NCBI GenBank assembly: GCA_964532465.1
Contig: CAZHHX010000047.1
Span: 1 to 31,503 of the forward strand
DNA from: JAPLKB01 sp964532465
Lineage (GTDB): Bacteria > Desulfobacterota > Syntrophorhabdia > Syntrophorhabdales > Syntrophorhabdaceae
Direction: 5' to 3'
DNA: 31,503 nucleotides
Shown here piece after piece: positions 24,609 through 31,415 of the stretch; position 1 is the stretch's first letter; each line of letters starts with the position of its first letter. The position numbers were made by a program, and so were the translations under genes. The notes beneath the pieces were generated by a model, which did no database searches, was not told the DNA's origin, and saw only the letters and a program-made list of their open reading frames with translations.

Positions 24609-25775
24609 ATGGATTTTAGACCTGTAACACAAAACTCAATACATGGAGACATACAGGACAATACTGAACCGGGCGGTCTTTATATACACGTTCCTTTCTG
24701 TAAAACCAAGTGCCCGTATTGTGATTTCTATTCTGTAACAGATTTATCTCCTGTTAATATATGGCTTGACGCCCTCGAAAAGGAAATGTCTTTCTATTCG
24801 CGGGACTTCGGTGTTTTCGACTCCCTTTATATAGGCGGCGGCACTCCTACCCTGCTCAGTCGTCTTCAACTAAAACGCCTCATAGATAACCTTCAAAGCC
24901 ATTTTTCCTTTCTTCCGAATACGGAAATCACCGTGGAGGCAAATCCCGATGACATAACAGCGGCAAAACTCAGCGCGCTTCAAACAATGGCCGTTAACAG
25001 GCTGAGCATAGGCGTGCAGTCCTTTAATGAAAAAGAGCTCCGGTTCCTGAATAGAAGACATACCGGTTATAAGGCCAAAAACGCAGTAAGGCTTGCAAAA
25101 ACCTGCGGCTTCACCAATATAGGAATAGACCTCATGTACGGCTTCGAGGGACAAACCAAGGAAGGCTGGCTGAATACAATGCAAACGGCAGTTGATCTCG
25201 ATCCGATGCACCTTTCCTGCTATCAGTTCACGCTTGAAAAAAAAACACCATACGGTAAATTAAAGGCTGAAGGCAAATTAAAAACCATAACCGAAGAAGA
25301 GGAAAGGGAATTCTTTTTACTCACTTCAAGTTTTTTAAATCTCAACGGCTTTATTCATTATGAGATTTCCAACTACGGCAGGAACAAAGAACATTTCTCC
25401 CGCCATAACCAAAAATACTGGCATCATGTACCATATCTGGGACTCGGGCCTGCTGCTCATTCCTTTAAAAACAATAAGAGATGGTGGAACTACAGATCTG
25501 TTGAAAAGTACTGCCGGATACTTTCACGGGGAAAAACGCCGGTTGAGGGATATGAATTCCTATCTTCCGACCAGTTAAGACTGGAGCGCCTTTATCTCGG
25601 CTTCAGAACTGAAAACGGTGTTTCTCTCGATGATATCAGCGGCAGCGATTCAACGGCAAAGGTTTTATCAAAATTGAAACGATCCGGTCTTGTGAAGATT
25701 CGTAACAACATGATAATCCCGACCTTAAAGGGCTATCTCATGGCAGACAGCCTTCCCCTTATGTTTACAGATTAA
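24609..25775 (+). CDS. hemW: radical SAM heme chaperone HemW (coproporphyrinogen oxidase-like)
   Basis: A 388-residue radical SAM protein. GLYIHVPFCKTKCPYCDFYS carries the CxxxCxxC cluster that binds 4Fe-4S and SAM. GGGTPT (SAM contact), EANPDD, GVQSF and GIDLMYG follow in family order, and the C-terminal HemN-type domain includes EISNYGR and GLGPAAHSF. HemW binds heme and delivers it to respiratory proteins; it lacks the extra N-terminal Cys and active-site pattern of true HemN. It lies 46 bp after lepA, in the same direction, and tRNA-Glu follows. No clear ribosome site, so coupling to lepA is likely. Confidence 0.93.
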   Translation: MDFRPVTQNSIHGDIQDNTEPGGLYIHVPFCKTKCPYCDFYSVTDLSPVNIWLDALEKEMSFYSRDFGVFDSLYIGGGTPTLLSRLQLKRLIDNLQSHFSFLPNTEITVEANPDDITAAKLSALQTMAVNRLSIGVQSFNEKELRFLNRRHTGYKAKNAVRLAKTCGFTNIGIDLMYGFEGQTKEGWLNTMQTAVDLDPMHLSCYQFTLEKKTPYGKLKAEGKLKTITEEEEREFFLLTSSFLNLNGFIHYEISNYGRNKEHFSRHNQKYWHHVPYLGLGPAAHSFKNNKRWWNYRSVEKYCRILSRGKTPVEGYEFLSSDQLRLERLYLGFRTENGVSLDDISGSDSTAKVLSKLKRSGLVKIRNNMIIPTLKGYLMADSLPLMFTD

Positions 25776-25837
25776 TCGGCATCAGCTACTTTTTATATGG
25801 AAAAGGTACATCTTTTCTGATATGATTCTTCACTTAA

Positions 25838-25910
25838 GGTCCCATCGTCTAGTGGCCTAGGACGCTGGCCTCTCACGCCGGTAACACGAGTTCGAACCTC
25901 GTTGGGACTA
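25838..25910 (+). tRNA. tRNA-Glu, anticodon CTC
   Basis: A 73-nt cloverleaf. GGTCCCA pairs with TGGGACT, with a terminal G-U pair. The anticodon arm is CTGGC-CTCTCAC-GCCGG with anticodon CTC, and the T-arm is ACGAG-TTCGAAC-CTCGT. CCA is not encoded. TATGAT at 25821-25826 is a possible -10. The downstream DNA is phage-like, so this tRNA is the likely attachment site of the right-hand element. Confidence 0.95.
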
Positions 25911-25925
25911 TATATAATGAATACA

Positions 25926-25959
25926 AGGACTTAGGAAGATTTTCTGAGTCCTTTTTTTT
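25926..25959 (+). terminator. intrinsic terminator after tRNA-Glu
   Basis: AGGACTTAG (25926-25934) pairs with CTGAGTCCT (25944-25952), with one G-U pair, followed by a run of T. The sequence from here to 26186 has no gene. It includes CCCAACACTTTTCCCAACAAC (split here as a short repeat of CCCAACA, 25978-25996), which might belong to the element's att region. Confidence 0.85.
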
Positions 25960-26186
25960 ACTCTTAATTTTCAGTTCCCAACACTTTTCCCAACAACAAA
26001 AAGAAATATCACAGATTTTAAGACCTGTTAAAAGGTGAATGTTTTTGTTCATTTCTCTTGATGGTATAACACTACCAAAATCAACACCCCTGCTCTGTAG
26101 AGATAATTTTCGCTTGGACGGTAGGCAGGGTTAGAGTATAGGGCAAGAAGTTTGTGTTGATTGTGGGGGAATTATGGTTAATCATA

Positions 26187-26768
26187 TCACAATTTGTTGT
26201 CAGCAACCTTCTTCTGTTTATATGTTAAGGTCAAATAAATTGGCATGTTAGAAGCTAATTTAGTGTAGGAAAGTTCAATCACAGTACTTTTAAGATTCCA
26301 AGATGTCCGAATCGTTTCTGAACCATCGAGCACTACTGTGCGTGATATTCTTTCATCGGGGGTTTTATCCTCTGTTTTATATGACCACTTGCCATATTTA
26401 TCAAAAAGCAGTCGTTCAAGAACCTCATAATCTGTTTTTGTTACACCTTTTGTAATAGAATTATTTGGAGATTTTGTTATATTCACTTGGAGTAGTTTAT
26501 TAGTCGAACCATCCATAAGAAACCGGACATTGTAAAGATAATTGCCTATTTTATAATCATTTAATCCTATTTCTGCGTATGAGCGCATATAGCTTTCCTT
26601 TTTATCAAGAAGCACAATCTCATCCTTAAATAGTTTCATAATTTCAGCTTTTGACATTCCCCATTTTGCACCGTTCCAGCCTTGAATATCTGCCGGTTGT
26701 TGTGCATAAACGGAAATACCTGTTAATAAAATAGCTATCAACGATAATATAATCATTACTTTTTTCAT
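26187..26768 (-). CDS. exported protein of unknown function (193 residues)
   Basis: The start at 26768 is set by AAGGGGGATTT before the ATG; a longer frame to 26807 has no such site. It opens MKKVMIILSL, with a signal peptide cut near VYAQ-QP, then WNGAKWGMSKAEIMKLFKD. That WGM opening recurs in small periplasmic proteins of unknown role. The rest looks like an alpha/beta domain ending in a beta-rich part. No cysteine follows the signal peptide, so it is probably a soluble periplasmic protein. It is the last gene of a three-gene envelope operon. Confidence 0.65.
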   Translation of the reverse strand: MKKVMIILSLIAILLTGISVYAQQPADIQGWNGAKWGMSKAEIMKLFKDEIVLLDKKESYMRSYAEIGLNDYKIGNYLYNVRFLMDGSTNKLLQVNITKSPNNSITKGVTKTDYEVLERLLFDKYGKWSYKTEDKTPDERISRTVVLDGSETIRTSWNLKSTVIELSYTKLASNMPIYLTLTYKQKKVADNKL

Positions 26769-26779
26769 AAATCCCCCTT

Positions 26780-27106
26780 TTATTTTATCATCTCTGAAGG
26801 AACCCATCCTACCAGACCCTTATTGTTTCCATCCATAACACGAACTTTCTTGAATGACCAACTACCTTCTATAACCATAATTTTAGTATTCACAGGAGGC
26901 GTCCCTGCATAGCAAGACCAACAATCATCATCAAGTGGTCTGCCTTTGCATTCTTTTACAAAATAATCGAAATGCTTTTGTGACTTAAAAAGGATTACAA
27001 ATGGCGCTTTCCCATTCGGTGATATAAGAATTTCAGCAAACGATAAACCTGATAATATTAATGACATAAACCATATAACAATTAAACAAATAATACAACG
27101 CTTCAA
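26780..27106 (-). CDS. exported protein with an SH3-like C-terminus (108 residues)
   Basis: It starts at TTG 27106 behind AAGGGGGTGAACC. A signal peptide or anchor covers residues 1-24 (MKRCIICLIVIWFMSL, then LSFAE). The mature part has three cysteines (KECKGR, DDCWSC), which could form disulfides. The ending VRVMDGNNKGLVGWVPSEMIK fits a bacterial SH3 fold of the kind that binds cell-wall peptides. Function unknown. The gap to the next gene is 11 bp. Confidence 0.6.
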   Translation of the reverse strand: MKRCIICLIVIWFMSLILSGLSFAEILISPNGKAPFVILFKSQKHFDYFVKECKGRPLDDDCWSCYAGTPPVNTKIMVIEGSWSFKKVRVMDGNNKGLVGWVPSEMIK

Positions 27107-27118
27107 AGGTTCACCCCC

Positions 27119-27316
27119 TTATCCCTTCATTCCTTTTCTTATACCATCCACAAAAGAGGTTGGCTTTATGTCCGTTTTATCCCCACCTTGCAATTCAATC
27201 AATTTATCAAGTCGTTTAACAATATCATTAACCCTGAATGCCCAGCGCATTATTGCTACAGAAATTAAAAATAATATGAACATGATGAATATAAAACCCA
27301 TTGTCACTTCAGCCAT
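27119..27316 (-). CDS. small single-pass membrane protein (65 residues)
   Basis: One hydrophobic helix (residues 7-25, GFIFIMFILFLISVAIM), then an amphipathic helix (VNDIVKRLDKLIEL) and a basic tail. AAAAGGGGGATTTATT precedes the ATG. Size and layout resemble small phage or mobile-element membrane proteins. It is the first gene of the operon, followed by two exported proteins. Confidence 0.6.
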   Translation of the reverse strand: MAEVTMGFIFIMFILFLISVAIMRWAFRVNDIVKRLDKLIELQGGDKTDIKPTSFVDGIRKGMKG

Positions 27317-27339
27317 AATAAATCCCCCTTTTTTATTTC

Positions 27340-27369
27340 AGGATAGCATTGTAATAAAATTCATTTCAA
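27340..27369 (-). promoter_or_regulatory. candidate promoter of the three-gene envelope operon
   Basis: On the minus strand, TTGAAA (27369-27364), an 18-bp spacer and TATCCT (27345-27340) lie 24 bp upstream of the first start codon. A moderate match to sigma-70. A small CCCGG-CCTAA-CCGGG hairpin (27396-27410) lies further upstream. Confidence 0.35.
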
Positions 27370-27459
27370 TTACTTTCTTATTTAATAGATAGTATCCCGG
27401 CCTAACCGGGGGTTTCCTTTATCACAGTAAAAAATAATCTGCTCCCTGATCTGTTGTGA

Positions 27460-27465
27460 TATAAT
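27460..27465 (+). promoter_or_regulatory. -10 box upstream of the ribbon-helix-helix gene
   Basis: A perfect TATAAT, 27 bp upstream of the start codon. I found no good -35 at the right distance, which is common for self-repressed antitoxin genes but proves nothing. Confidence 0.35.
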
Positions 27466-27492
27466 ACCGTTATCATCATAGAGGGTATGAAT

Positions 27493-27741
27493 ATGGAAAA
27501 CGTAACAGTTACGCTTAAATTGAAAAAGGATGTAAAAAACAGAATTGATAAGCTTTCAAAAACAGTGAAGCAGTCCAGGTCTTTCTTTCTCTCCGGTGCA
27601 ATCGAAAACTATCTTGATGTTTATGAATTCCAAACAAGAGAAGTACAAAAGGCCATTGAATACGCTGACAGTCCTAATGCTGAATTTATAACCCATGATG
27701 AAATCAGAAAAGAATTTAAAAATAAATCGTACCTTACATAA
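27493..27741 (+). CDS. orphan ribbon-helix-helix DNA-binding protein, antitoxin-like
   Basis: An 82-residue protein. The start at 27493 is preferred over the ATG at 27487 because GAGGG (27481-27485) is then seven bases away instead of one. Residues 1-45 form a ribbon-helix-helix domain (VTVTLKLKKDVKNRIDKLS, then SRSFFLSGAIENYL), as in CopG/ParD/RelB-type antitoxins. The C-terminus (YADSPNAEFITHDEIRKEF) is the usual toxin-contacting tail. No toxin ORF follows in the next 235 bp, so it is either a lone regulator or the survivor of a lost toxin-antitoxin pair. It is the only plus-strand gene in the right-hand element. Confidence 0.75.
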   Translation: MENVTVTLKLKKDVKNRIDKLSKTVKQSRSFFLSGAIENYLDVYEFQTREVQKAIEYADSPNAEFITHDEIRKEFKNKSYLT

Positions 27742-27920
27742 ATTTATGAATCGTTACTGATTTTTGAGTATATGCTCATAATTTCCTGTAGATTGAAATT
27801 TATCTGTTAAGGTATACACTTGTATATCAAGTTATCGTTTCGTGCATCCTGACACAAATTTGAAGGCCATAATGGATATTGACAGGTAAAACAAGCGGGT
27901 TAAATTCAATAATACAAAAA

Positions 27921-27955
27921 AAGGGCACAACTTAATTATTTCCGGTCATGCCCTT
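27921..27955 (-). terminator. intrinsic terminator of the replication/terminase operon
   Basis: On the minus strand, AAGGGCA and TGCCCTT form a 7-bp stem with a 21-nt loop, followed by TTTTTTTGTATT. It lies 22 bp after the last gene of the leftward operon and marks its end well before tRNA-Glu. Confidence 0.8.
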
Positions 27956-27976
27956 ATAAAAGATATACTCCGTTTT

Positions 27977-28345
27977 CTACTTTTCCGGGTGCTTCTTTAA
28001 ATAATTCTTTTCATAATCGGTTAATAAACCGTGCCTTTTAAGAAATGCTGCTCCTGATTCGTTCGCCTGCCAGTGATCCGGTGTATCAAATTGCCAAAAG
28101 GCAAAAGGTCTGCTTCCAGGGTGCTTCCTAATCCAATTTTCTATAACCTCATCACGGCAAAGCCTCCAAAGGTCTCGAATGTCTTTTCCTTCGTGTCTGT
28201 CAAAACCGATTAAAAACGCGTTATAACGGTCGGTTTCTTTAAATCCGCTCTGATCCTCATTACCTGTTTCAAAATAGTAATAGAGTGCTGCCGGGATTAC
28301 AGGTTTTATTGATTTCCTCGTTCTTTTCAATCTATTCGTTGCCAT
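27977..28345 (-). CDS. small basic phage-element protein, function unknown (122 residues)
   Basis: A soluble protein starting MATNRLKRTRKSIKP behind AAGGGGGTGAAAAG. The N-terminus matches MPTNRTKRTRNRK of the gene just upstream, so the two share a basic leader although the rest differs. The body is rich in Trp and aromatics (RDLWRLCRDEV, RPFAFWQFDTPDHW) and ends with a charged helix. No family recognised. It is the last gene of the operon, after the small terminase. Confidence 0.65.
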   Translation of the reverse strand: MATNRLKRTRKSIKPVIPAALYYYFETGNEDQSGFKETDRYNAFLIGFDRHEGKDIRDLWRLCRDEVIENWIRKHPGSRPFAFWQFDTPDHWQANESGAAFLKRHGLLTDYEKNYLKKHPEK

Positions 28346-28349
28346 CTTT

Positions 28350-28661
28350 TCACCCCCTTACTTTTACTGCATCGCGCTCGCGTTCTATCATTTCCATTAT
28401 GTACGGCTTTCCCTTAATACCTTCTCTGATTAACTTTTCATGCTTTGCCCAGGCTTCTAATAACCATTGAAGTTTTTCTTTATGGAACATGAAATGAACA
28501 ACTTCAGCATATAGGTCTGAAATGTGTTGATCTGAAAGCGGCGGGGTGAAGGGATTTTCCTTTTTATAGCCATATCGAAGATGAAAAAGTAAATCGTCCG
28601 GTATTTCTTTTGTCATATCATTTTTGCGGTTCCTTGTCCGTTTGGTTCTATTTGTTGGCAT
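28350..28661 (-). CDS. small basic phage-element protein, function unknown (103 residues)
   Basis: The start at 28661 follows AGGAGGTGAGCAT; a longer frame to 28697 overlaps the terminase gene and lacks a site. It opens MPTNRTKRTRNRKND, then a helical body (DDLLFHLRYGYKKENP, HFMFHKEKLQWLLEAW). The shared leader with the following gene suggests a common nucleic-acid or protein docking role. It lies 4 bp after the terminase gene and 4 bp before the next. Confidence 0.65.
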   Translation of the reverse strand: MPTNRTKRTRNRKNDMTKEIPDDLLFHLRYGYKKENPFTPPLSDQHISDLYAEVVHFMFHKEKLQWLLEAWAKHEKLIREGIKGKPYIMEMIERERDAVKVRG

Positions 28662-28665
28662 ATGC

Positions 28666-28995
28666 TCACCTCCTGCCTTCCGGCCTTCCGGGTGCATCTC
28701 TCAATGGTTCCAAGTCAAGATTCAAGGCTTTAAGCCCTGCAAGGAAAGCCGCCCTCGAATCTCTTTCAATGGGTAACAATGGGTGCGGTTTAACCTGATT
28801 GAATTTATCTGAAATCGTCATGCCTTCCTTGTCTATTGCTTCCCGTGCCGCTTGTGCCCGGTCGAATGCTTCAAGGGCAGTTCTGAGAATACGCAAGCCC
28901 GCCGCATCGTCAATAAGATATTCTTCGATAATATCCTTCCATATCCGTCGTGCTTCTTGTGATAAGTGCCCTGGTGCTTTGTTTGTTGTTTTCAT
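28666..28995 (-). CDS. phage terminase small subunit, P27 family
   Basis: A 109-residue protein with the P27 pattern: APGHLSQEARRIWKDIIEEY, ALEAFDRAQAAREAIDKEG, then VKPHPLLPIERDSRAAFLAGLKALNLD. In phages this protein recognises the packaging site and hands DNA to the large subunit encoded next door. Here no large subunit, portal or capsid gene follows before the operon terminator. ATGGAGGTTTTAA gives a good ribosome site. Satellites of phages use such lone small subunits to redirect packaging; that reading is inference. Confidence 0.85.
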   Translation of the reverse strand: MKTTNKAPGHLSQEARRIWKDIIEEYLIDDAAGLRILRTALEAFDRAQAAREAIDKEGMTISDKFNQVKPHPLLPIERDSRAAFLAGLKALNLDLEPLRDAPGRPEGRR

Positions 28996-29026
28996 TTAAA
29001 ACCTCCATTTTATTGAAGCGTTTCCT

Positions 29027-29119
29027 TCATTTCTTTTGCGTTGAGGAGCCTATCCGGTTTACATAAGTGTTGCCCTGGACTTCTTTATAGCCCCCTATAC
29101 CCCTGTTATTATTAACCAT
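29027..29119 (-). CDS. possible 30-residue peptide between the CHC2 and terminase genes
   Basis: It begins MVNNNRGIGGYKEVQ, ends STQKK and fills the gap between the two genes. The AAGGGGGTTGCA ahead of it is best spaced for an ATG at 29130, which overlaps the CHC2 stop but starts only an 11-codon frame; this ORF's ATG is 11 bases further on and could be reached by re-initiation. No family recognised. Confidence 0.3.
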   Translation of the reverse strand: MVNNNRGIGGYKEVQGNTYVNRIGSSTQKK

Positions 29120-29126
29120 TTTATCA

Positions 29127-29699
29127 TCATTGCAACCCCCTTACAGCGTCCTTGAAGCTCAACCCGTCCCTTTCCATAATATAGTCAATAGTGTCAAGCG
29201 TCTTATGGCATGAGAAGCAATACAGCGTATTACTTGCCGGGTAGAAGTGCATTGACGGCCTCTTGTCTTCATGCAGAAAGCATCTTGCAGCATTGCGCTT
29301 TATCTCTATCAGGTTGGTAAACGGATGAGACTTTGCTCGTCTTATCATCTCTTCTGTTATGCCTGCCCTTGAATTATTGCCCGGCCTCAACGATATAACT
29401 TCACCTTGAATCTTTTGAATCTCTTTGACTATAGCCTGTATTCTTTCGCCTGTGAGCAATCGCTCTGTTACTCTGTCGCGCCTTGCGTAGTCCTCATAAC
29501 GATTCATTTCTTCCATTGCTTCAGCAATCTTGTCTGTCATGCTGCCCTTAAGATATTCAAGCCGCGCCGTTCTTTTGAGTTCCGGTTCTGCTTCTGTTAT
29601 CAATTCCCTGATTGCCTGCCGGGTCTGTGATTCTACAACCTTAAAAGCCTTTTCCAATTCGATAAATGTTTCAATAGTATCTTCATCAAGCTTCTTCAT
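29127..29699 (-). CDS. stand-alone CHC2 zinc-finger (primase N-terminal-like) protein
   Basis: A 190-residue protein. Residues 1-115 are helical and highly charged. Residues 136-190 form a DnaG-type CHC2 zinc finger: Cys140, His143, Cys161 and Cys164, in CFLHEDKRPSMHF and LYCFSCHKTLDTIDYI, ending FKDAVRGL. The catalytic TOPRIM domain of primases is absent, so it cannot make primers alone. It may recruit a host primase core or bind the origin. Its start overlaps the end of the helicase gene by 14 bp (GGGAGG before the ATG), so the two are produced together. Confidence 0.8.
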   Translation of the reverse strand: MKKLDEDTIETFIELEKAFKVVESQTRQAIRELITEAEPELKRTARLEYLKGSMTDKIAEAMEEMNRYEDYARRDRVTERLLTGERIQAIVKEIQKIQGEVISLRPGNNSRAGITEEMIRRAKSHPFTNLIEIKRNAARCFLHEDKRPSMHFYPASNTLYCFSCHKTLDTIDYIMERDGLSFKDAVRGLQ

Positions 29700-30471
29700 A
29701 ATAACGGCCTCCCTTAAAATTTAGCCGTATACGGTCATCAATAAGCCCGCGCCTTCTGTTTTTTGCAACCTTGCAGACTGTGACGGTCTTATCATCCTTA
29801 AAACGCCAAACATATAGTACGCAGTCCGCTTCCTGCTCTATGAAGCTGCTATCTCTGACACTTCCAAGCCCTGGTTCTTCATCTGTGCCCGGTCTGGTTT
29901 TTTGCATATGAGCAATCAGGAAGATAACAACACGGTGATTTATGGCAAGCTGCTTCAATCCCCTGCAAACTTCACCTATCAGGAAAGACATGTTCTGCTT
30001 TGAATTCATAGAAACAAGATAATGAATATGGTCGATAAAAACGGCTTTTGTACCATGTTTCAGCTTGCTTTCAATAAGCCTTTCTTCAATCCATTTAAGA
30101 CTATTGTCTTTCAACTTTGCCGGTAGGTATAAGTGATCCGGGTAGTCACCTGGAAACGATCTTAAAAAATCATCAACGGGTAATTCATATGTAAACCACA
30201 GTGAATATGTCCCGCGCTCCATAAGCGAAAGAGTAAAGGTCTGTGCAAGCGTGGTCTTGCCTTGTCCTGTCACGCCTGATATGACAATAAGCTGCCCAGG
30301 ATAAAACCCGCCTGTAATCCTGTCAAGGGTAGGTAGTCCAGAAAGGAAAGGGTCTGTTTGTGGCCGATCCTTCCGGTATAACTCTAAGACCTTTGAAGCC
30401 TGCAACACTTCATCTTCGCCGTGATATACAGACAACCGTTGTTCAAGTTCGATTTGTTCGGATAATTTCAT
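29686..30471 (-). CDS. DnaB-type replicative helicase (RecA-fold domain)
   Basis: A 261-residue protein holding only the C-terminal motor domain of the DnaB family. Walker A is GVTGQGKTT (66-74), Walker B VFIDHIHYL (about 146-154), then AHMQK, GSVRDSSFIEQEAD (DnaB motif H4) and a basic KNRRRG arginine finger. The N-terminal primase-interaction domain is missing, replaced by about 40 helical residues. It probably unwinds the element's origin with the neighbouring CHC2 and O-like proteins. Twinkle/RepA-like helicases are the alternatives. The start overlaps the upstream stop by 4 bp. Confidence 0.85.
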   Translation of the reverse strand: MKLSEQIELEQRLSVYHGEDEVLQASKVLELYRKDRPQTDPFLSGLPTLDRITGGFYPGQLIVISGVTGQGKTTLAQTFTLSLMERGTYSLWFTYELPVDDFLRSFPGDYPDHLYLPAKLKDNSLKWIEERLIESKLKHGTKAVFIDHIHYLVSMNSKQNMSFLIGEVCRGLKQLAINHRVVIFLIAHMQKTRPGTDEEPGLGSVRDSSFIEQEADCVLYVWRFKDDKTVTVCKVAKNRRRGLIDDRIRLNFKGGRYYEEA

Positions 30472-31208
30472 GCTGTCACCTTCGTGAAATAGTTTTCAGG
30501 GGTCTTGCTCTCTCCTGATTGTGCCTGTAGATATAGATTGACGGTATGCGCTGACATTGCCGTTGACAAGGTAACACCTACCTTGTCGGCCTTGTCGCTG
30601 TCCAGAAAGAAAGAAATAACACTTTTCAATGTCTCTTCCGGGTAGTTCTTCAACATCTCTTTTGTTATCTTCGCATCTTTGCCGTTTATTGCAGGTTCAA
30701 AGCCTTTCTTTTCCTTGCAGGTCTGAAAGAAATAATCAATTATGGTTTTTATCCGGGGGTCTGCTTTTTTCTTCTTAGAAGGAAGGGAAGCAGATTTGTT
30801 TTTTGAATCTGCTATATTCTTTTTTCTTTCTTTTCTTTTGTGGGTGTCGATTTTGACAATAGTTTCGTTGTCGATTTTGTCACTAAGTGACATCTTTGAC
30901 AATGGTTTCCATTGTGAATAATCCTTGTTAAAACCGTATGTTGTAATAAAAGTAGTGACATTTTTGACAATGATATTTCTATCAACAAGTAATTTTAAAG
31001 CCCGTGCCGTGTTCCTTCTGTCAAGCCCAGTCCTTTGTTGAAACTGTGTATAACTGATTTTATCGGCCTTCTTTTTCCAACCATATGTTTGTCTGAGAAT
31101 TACCCACAAGACCCGCCATGCATTAGCAGGTAAATGAAGCTTAAAAAATGCTTCCGCTATCTCGTTGGCAATATCAATATGGCCGTTTTCTTTTTGTGGG
31201 TTCGCCAT
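30468..31208 (-). CDS. phage replication initiator, lambda O-like
   Basis: A 246-residue protein. Residues 8-95 match the phage replication protein O N-terminal winged helix: NGHIDIANEIAEAF, WRVLWVILRQTYGWKKKADK, FQQRTGLDRRNTARALKLL, FNKDYSQW. A Lys-rich linker (about 118-150) leads to a helical C-terminal domain that in relatives contacts the helicase. Iteron-like repeats lie inside the coding region just after the DNA-binding part, as the lambda origin lies inside O. The order O-like, helicase, CHC2 forms a compact replication module. The gap to the HTH gene upstream is 6 bp. Confidence 0.82.
   Translation of the reverse strand: MANPQKENGHIDIANEIAEAFFKLHLPANAWRVLWVILRQTYGWKKKADKISYTQFQQRTGLDRRNTARALKLLVDRNIIVKNVTTFITTYGFNKDYSQWKPLSKMSLSDKIDNETIVKIDTHKRKERKKNIADSKNKSASLPSKKKKADPRIKTIIDYFFQTCKEKKGFEPAINGKDAKITKEMLKNYPEETLKSVISFFLDSDKADKVGVTLSTAMSAHTVNLYLQAQSGESKTPENYFTKVTA
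30844..30973. repeat. iteron-like repeats inside the replication initiator gene (candidate origin)
   Basis: AGTGACATCTTTGACAATGG (30886-30905) and AGTGACATTTTTGACAATGA (30954-30973) differ at two positions. GTGTCGATTTTGACAAT (30844-30860) and TTGTCGATTTTGTCACT (30868-30884) are related units. The consensus is close to TGWCRAWTTTTGWCA. More TTGTCGATT-like copies lie at 31208-31216 and 31223-31236. AT-rich DNA lies between. Binding by the encoded O-like protein is inferred. Confidence 0.55.
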
Positions 31209-31214
31209 TGTCGA

Positions 31215-31415
31215 TTATGCCCTGTCGATCTTGTGAGATTCCATGTAGGCCAAAACATCCGCAATGGAATATCTGATGCTTTTCCCAATTTTTAGATATT
31301 TTATCCGTCCCGCCTGTCCAGGTGCTGCCGGGTTTCTGCCATTGCGTAATGTCTGAATTGCAAAGCCTGTGAGTTCAGAAACCTGTTTTTCAGTTAAGTA
31401 TCTTGTCGTTTCCAT
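31215..31415 (-). CDS. AlpA/excisionase-like helix-turn-helix protein
   Basis: A 66-residue protein with an HTH_17/MerR-type fold: RYLTEKQVSELTGFAIQTLR, a short wing (GRIKYLKIGKSIRYS), then IADVLAYMES. AlpA-like proteins activate or excise satellites and prophages. GGGAGGTACTC precedes the ATG. It is the first gene of the leftward operon. A plain transcription factor is the alternative. Confidence 0.8.
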   Translation of the reverse strand: METTRYLTEKQVSELTGFAIQTLRNGRNPAAPGQAGRIKYLKIGKSIRYSIADVLAYMESHKIDRA

